From Ettlia oleoabundans (taxonomy: Eukaryota; Chlorophyta; Chlorophyceae; Chlamydomonadales), in NCBI GenBank assembly GCA_019693395.1, contig JAAMXP010001869.1, positions 1 to 11,124 of the forward strand: a stretch of 11,124 bases of DNA, in the 5' to 3' direction. The position numbers were made by a program, and so were the translations under genes. Position 1 is the stretch's first letter. Each line of letters begins with the position of its first letter. Below the pieces are notes generated by a model. That model worked only from the letters and a program-made list of their open reading frames with translations, searched no databases and was not told where the DNA came from. Shown piece after piece: positions 9,343 to 11,124 of this stretch.

Positions 9343-11119
9343 ATGCGGCTCAGCACGGCACAGACGACGACATCCGCCGCTAGCACGTCGGGCAGGCCCG
9401 CTGCAAGCCCCTGCACGGCGGCCCGGCCACATGCAGCGGTAGCATCGCCATATTCCGGCCGCAGGAGGGGCTCGGGTGCGAGAAATATGGTTTGCAACCC
9501 TTGTACAGAGCTCCATAGTACAATGCGCCGCTGCCGACTAGTCGTGGACCGACCGCCGCCCCCCTGCCGCCGCCAACGCCTGCCCGTTCGCCCGCGCTAT
9601 TGTGCGACTTATGCGGCAGGCGGTTGCTACTGCTGCTTAAGCGGCAAATACCGCAGCCCTTTGCTCAGGCGCAGGCTTGTGGTGCGGATGAATATACGCC
9701 AGCTCGTAGGCCATACCCCACCATCCACGCATCCCCCCTGTTTTGTTGGTCCACTGCTGCAGGAGGTGCTGCCCGCCAGCAGCCCCACCTGCGCCGCCTG
9801 CCGCCCTGCGGCGTAACCAACGAGCGACGAGAAATCGTCGACCCAGATAAAAACCCGGAAGATGATGAATATATCTTGGTGGGTGCTGCTGCTGGGTGCT
9901 GCTGGCCCGCCACCTGTGACATGCTTGGTGGGTGGGTGCTGCTGGGTGCGCTGCTGGTCCGCACCTGTGACATCTTGGTGGGTGGGTGCTGTTGGTCCGC
10001 CACCTGTGACGTGCTTGATGGGTGCTGCTTCTTTGCTTTCTGGGTGCTGTGGTTGGGCATTTTGGTGGGTGGGTGGTGCTGCTTGTCGGTCGCCTGGTCA
10101 CGTCGGTGGTTGCTGCTGGGCTTATTGGCTTGCTGGGTGCTGCTGGTTTGGCATCTGACCTGTTGACGGGACGGGTGGCCTTGATGGGTGTAAATGTTGC
10201 TGGTGCTGGTACGGGTGCTGATAAAATGTTGTTATTTTGGCTTTCCCATGCCCCACAGGCTGACCCAACAACTCCTTCACTTCTTTCCTCCCGTGCCGCA
10301 CCGCACCGCAGGTTGACCCCGACAACCCCGTGCCCAACCCCCAGCTGGGCCCGTTAGAGCGGCGGGTGGGCACCCCTTATGAGGATGCACTGTTTGAGGA
10401 CAATGTTGACCCAGAGGCAGAGGAGTACTGGTTCACTGAACCTCCAGGTGGGCGGGTGTGGGGGTGTGAGTTTGTGAGTGGGTGCAGCAACTCTGCGGGA
10501 CTTTTCAGATTGGAACCAGATGTGTTCCCGCCCAAAGGACCCAGAGGCGAAGCAGGGCTGGCATCATGAGCCACCACTGTTCGTGGGTGAGCAGGTGCGT
10601 GGGTTCGAAAGCACTGGGTGTGTGTGAGTTTCAGGACGGGTGGCCCCGGCGCCGGAGCAGTGCTGGTTCACTGAACCGCCAAGTGGGTACTTCTGAGTAG
10701 GGAAGTGAAGGGGTTTCTATTTCAGCGTACAGGCAGGGGCGTTTATCGAGTTGCAGGGAGGGGTGAAAACGGCCTATGTGACATAGGCTGAGCATTGGCA
10801 GCTGAGGCAAGCTGCGGTCCTTCGAGAAAGAGATGTATTCCTTCCTCACGACTCACGCCATGCATGCATGCCTTGCCTGCCATGCTGTGGGCCCCAACCC
10901 CCAACGCCAGCCCACCCCGCCCCAATGCTGCCCTGTTCAGAGGGCTGGAAGCGGGAGAAGCGGCGGCTGCGCAAGCTGCCCCAGGGGGAGGTCACTGAGC
11001 CGGACTCCTTTGCGCATGTGGGGGAGGAAGCGGCGGGGCGCACTCCTTTGAGTGAGGTGCGGGAGGGAGCCACGCTGCGAGGCACTGTGGTGGCGCAGCT
11101 GTACTACCATGGGGCGCAG
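9343..11119 (+). CDS. Probably organelle-targeted S1-like RNA-binding protein (pTAC10-like?), N-terminal part, six exons, 3' end outside window
   Basis: Proposed exons: 9343-9475, 9763-9878, 10312-10447, 10509-10586, 10635-10682 and 10941-11119, with consistent phases (230 residues). Residues 1-44 (MRLSTAQTTTSAASTSGRPA onward) are Ser/Thr/Ala/Arg-rich without acids, like a plastid or mitochondrial transit peptide, and the ATG has a GCCGCCATG context. Next come acidic modules (IVDPDKNPEDDEYIL, VDPDNPVPNPQLGPLERR, NVDPEAEEYWFTEPP), a Trp-rich stretch (DWNQMCSRPKDPEAKQGW), a second CWFTEPP and a basic stretch (KGWKREKRRLRKLP). The window ends in LSEVREGATLRGTVV-AQLYYHGAQ, which resembles the first strands of an S1/OB fold. 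Plastid proteins such as pTAC10, a component of the plastid RNA polymerase complex, carry one S1 domain; homology to it is only a suggestion. Exons 3, 4 and 6 are firm, exon 2 likely, and exon 1 rests on phase and composition. Confidence 0.72.
9870..10102. repeat. Degenerate minisatellite that includes the exon 2 donor of the S1-like gene
   Basis: Units begin with (A/G)TCTTGGTGGGTG or a variant and end with CCACCTGTGAC or a variant. They run about 9870-9920, 9921-9971, 9972-10010, 10011-10057 and 10058-10102 (51, 51, 39, about 47 and about 45 nt). The first unit starts in exon 2 and spans its donor (ATCTTG then GTGGGTG), so later units repeat donor-like sites at about 9927, 9978 and 10064. 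The rest of the intron to 10311 continues rich in GGGTGCTG. Confidence 0.8.
10424..10687 (+). repeat. Duplicated exon segment encoding WFTEPP (about 10424-10452 and 10659-10687)
   Basis: The end of exon 3 and the end of exon 5 of the S1-like gene share a roughly 29-nt block that differs at only three positions by hand count, covering TGGTTCACTGAACC, the phase-1 donor and the first intron bases (GTGGG). Both encode (Y/C)WFTEPP. Synonymous similarity this high points to a fairly recent duplication. Exon 5 is 48 nt, in phase 1-1, so it could be included or skipped without a frame change. Confidence 0.85.
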
Positions 11120-11124
11120 GTGAG

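Noticed and set aside
9306..9497. Minus-strand frame with LAPEPLLRPEYGDATAACGR-type sequence, which looks protein-like
   Set aside because: It is antisense to the proposed transit-peptide exon. It reads into a stop shortly after, lacks a partner exon in phase, and no family is recognised. It weakens certainty about exon 1 on the plus strand but is not enough to call.
10590..10625. GGTTCGAAAGC, resembling the B box of a tRNA gene
   Set aside because: No acceptor stem, anticodon arm or A box can be paired around it; it lies in a 48-nt intron.
1..11124. A defence system, mobile element or CRISPR-type array
   Set aside because: No transposase, reverse transcriptase, integrase, terminal repeats with target duplications or spaced direct repeats were seen; repeats present are microsatellites and local duplications.

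Overview
This window looks like nuclear DNA of a green alga, most likely a core chlorophyte (Chlamydomonadales or Sphaeropleales). The coding sequence is GC-rich and cut into many short exons. Introns are about 50-440 nt, with donors such as GTGCGC, GTGAGC and GTGGGT and acceptors ending in YGCAG. Introns are full of simple repeats (GCAA, AGCAC, TGGTG), and the proteins carry Gly, Gln, Ala and Pro runs. No bacterial operon, phage gene, CRISPR array, rRNA or tRNA was seen. The lineage is inferred from style, not from a marker gene.

Three intron-rich genes can be assembled by eye, with reading phases that agree at every proposed junction. (1) Minus strand, 2431 to 38 and continuing past the left edge: the N-terminal 228 residues of a secreted purple acid phosphatase (six exons), with a signal peptide, a fibronectin-III-like N-domain and the first three metal-binding blocks. 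(2) Minus strand, 8901 to 4363: a complete ten-exon gene for a 760-residue protein with five KH RNA-binding domains, like the plant HEN4/RCF3-type (PCBP-related) family. (3) Plus strand, 9343 to 11119 and continuing past the right edge: the first six exons of a probably organelle-targeted protein with acidic repeats, a twice-used WFTEPP motif and the start of what looks like an S1/OB-fold RNA-binding domain.

The phosphatase and KH genes run head to tail, separated by about 1.9 kb (2432-4362) in which no gene is recognisable. The KH gene and the S1-like gene are divergent and share a 441-nt upstream region (8902-9342). Apart from being neighbours, nothing suggests the three act together. Genes 2 and 3 are both RNA-binding, but one is probably nuclear or cytoplasmic and the other organellar.

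The most unusual content is in the introns. In two unrelated genes a 5' splice site has been copied into its own intron by tandem duplication. One phosphatase intron also carries a decayed copy of the neighbouring exon that encodes the GDxG metal site. A 34-nt perfect palindrome sits in a KH intron, one KH intron appears to be of the GC-AG class, and the S1-like gene has a duplicated exon segment flanked by 48- and 61-nt introns. No new defence-type or mobile system is visible; this is mainly an ordinary nuclear region with interesting gene-structure evolution.
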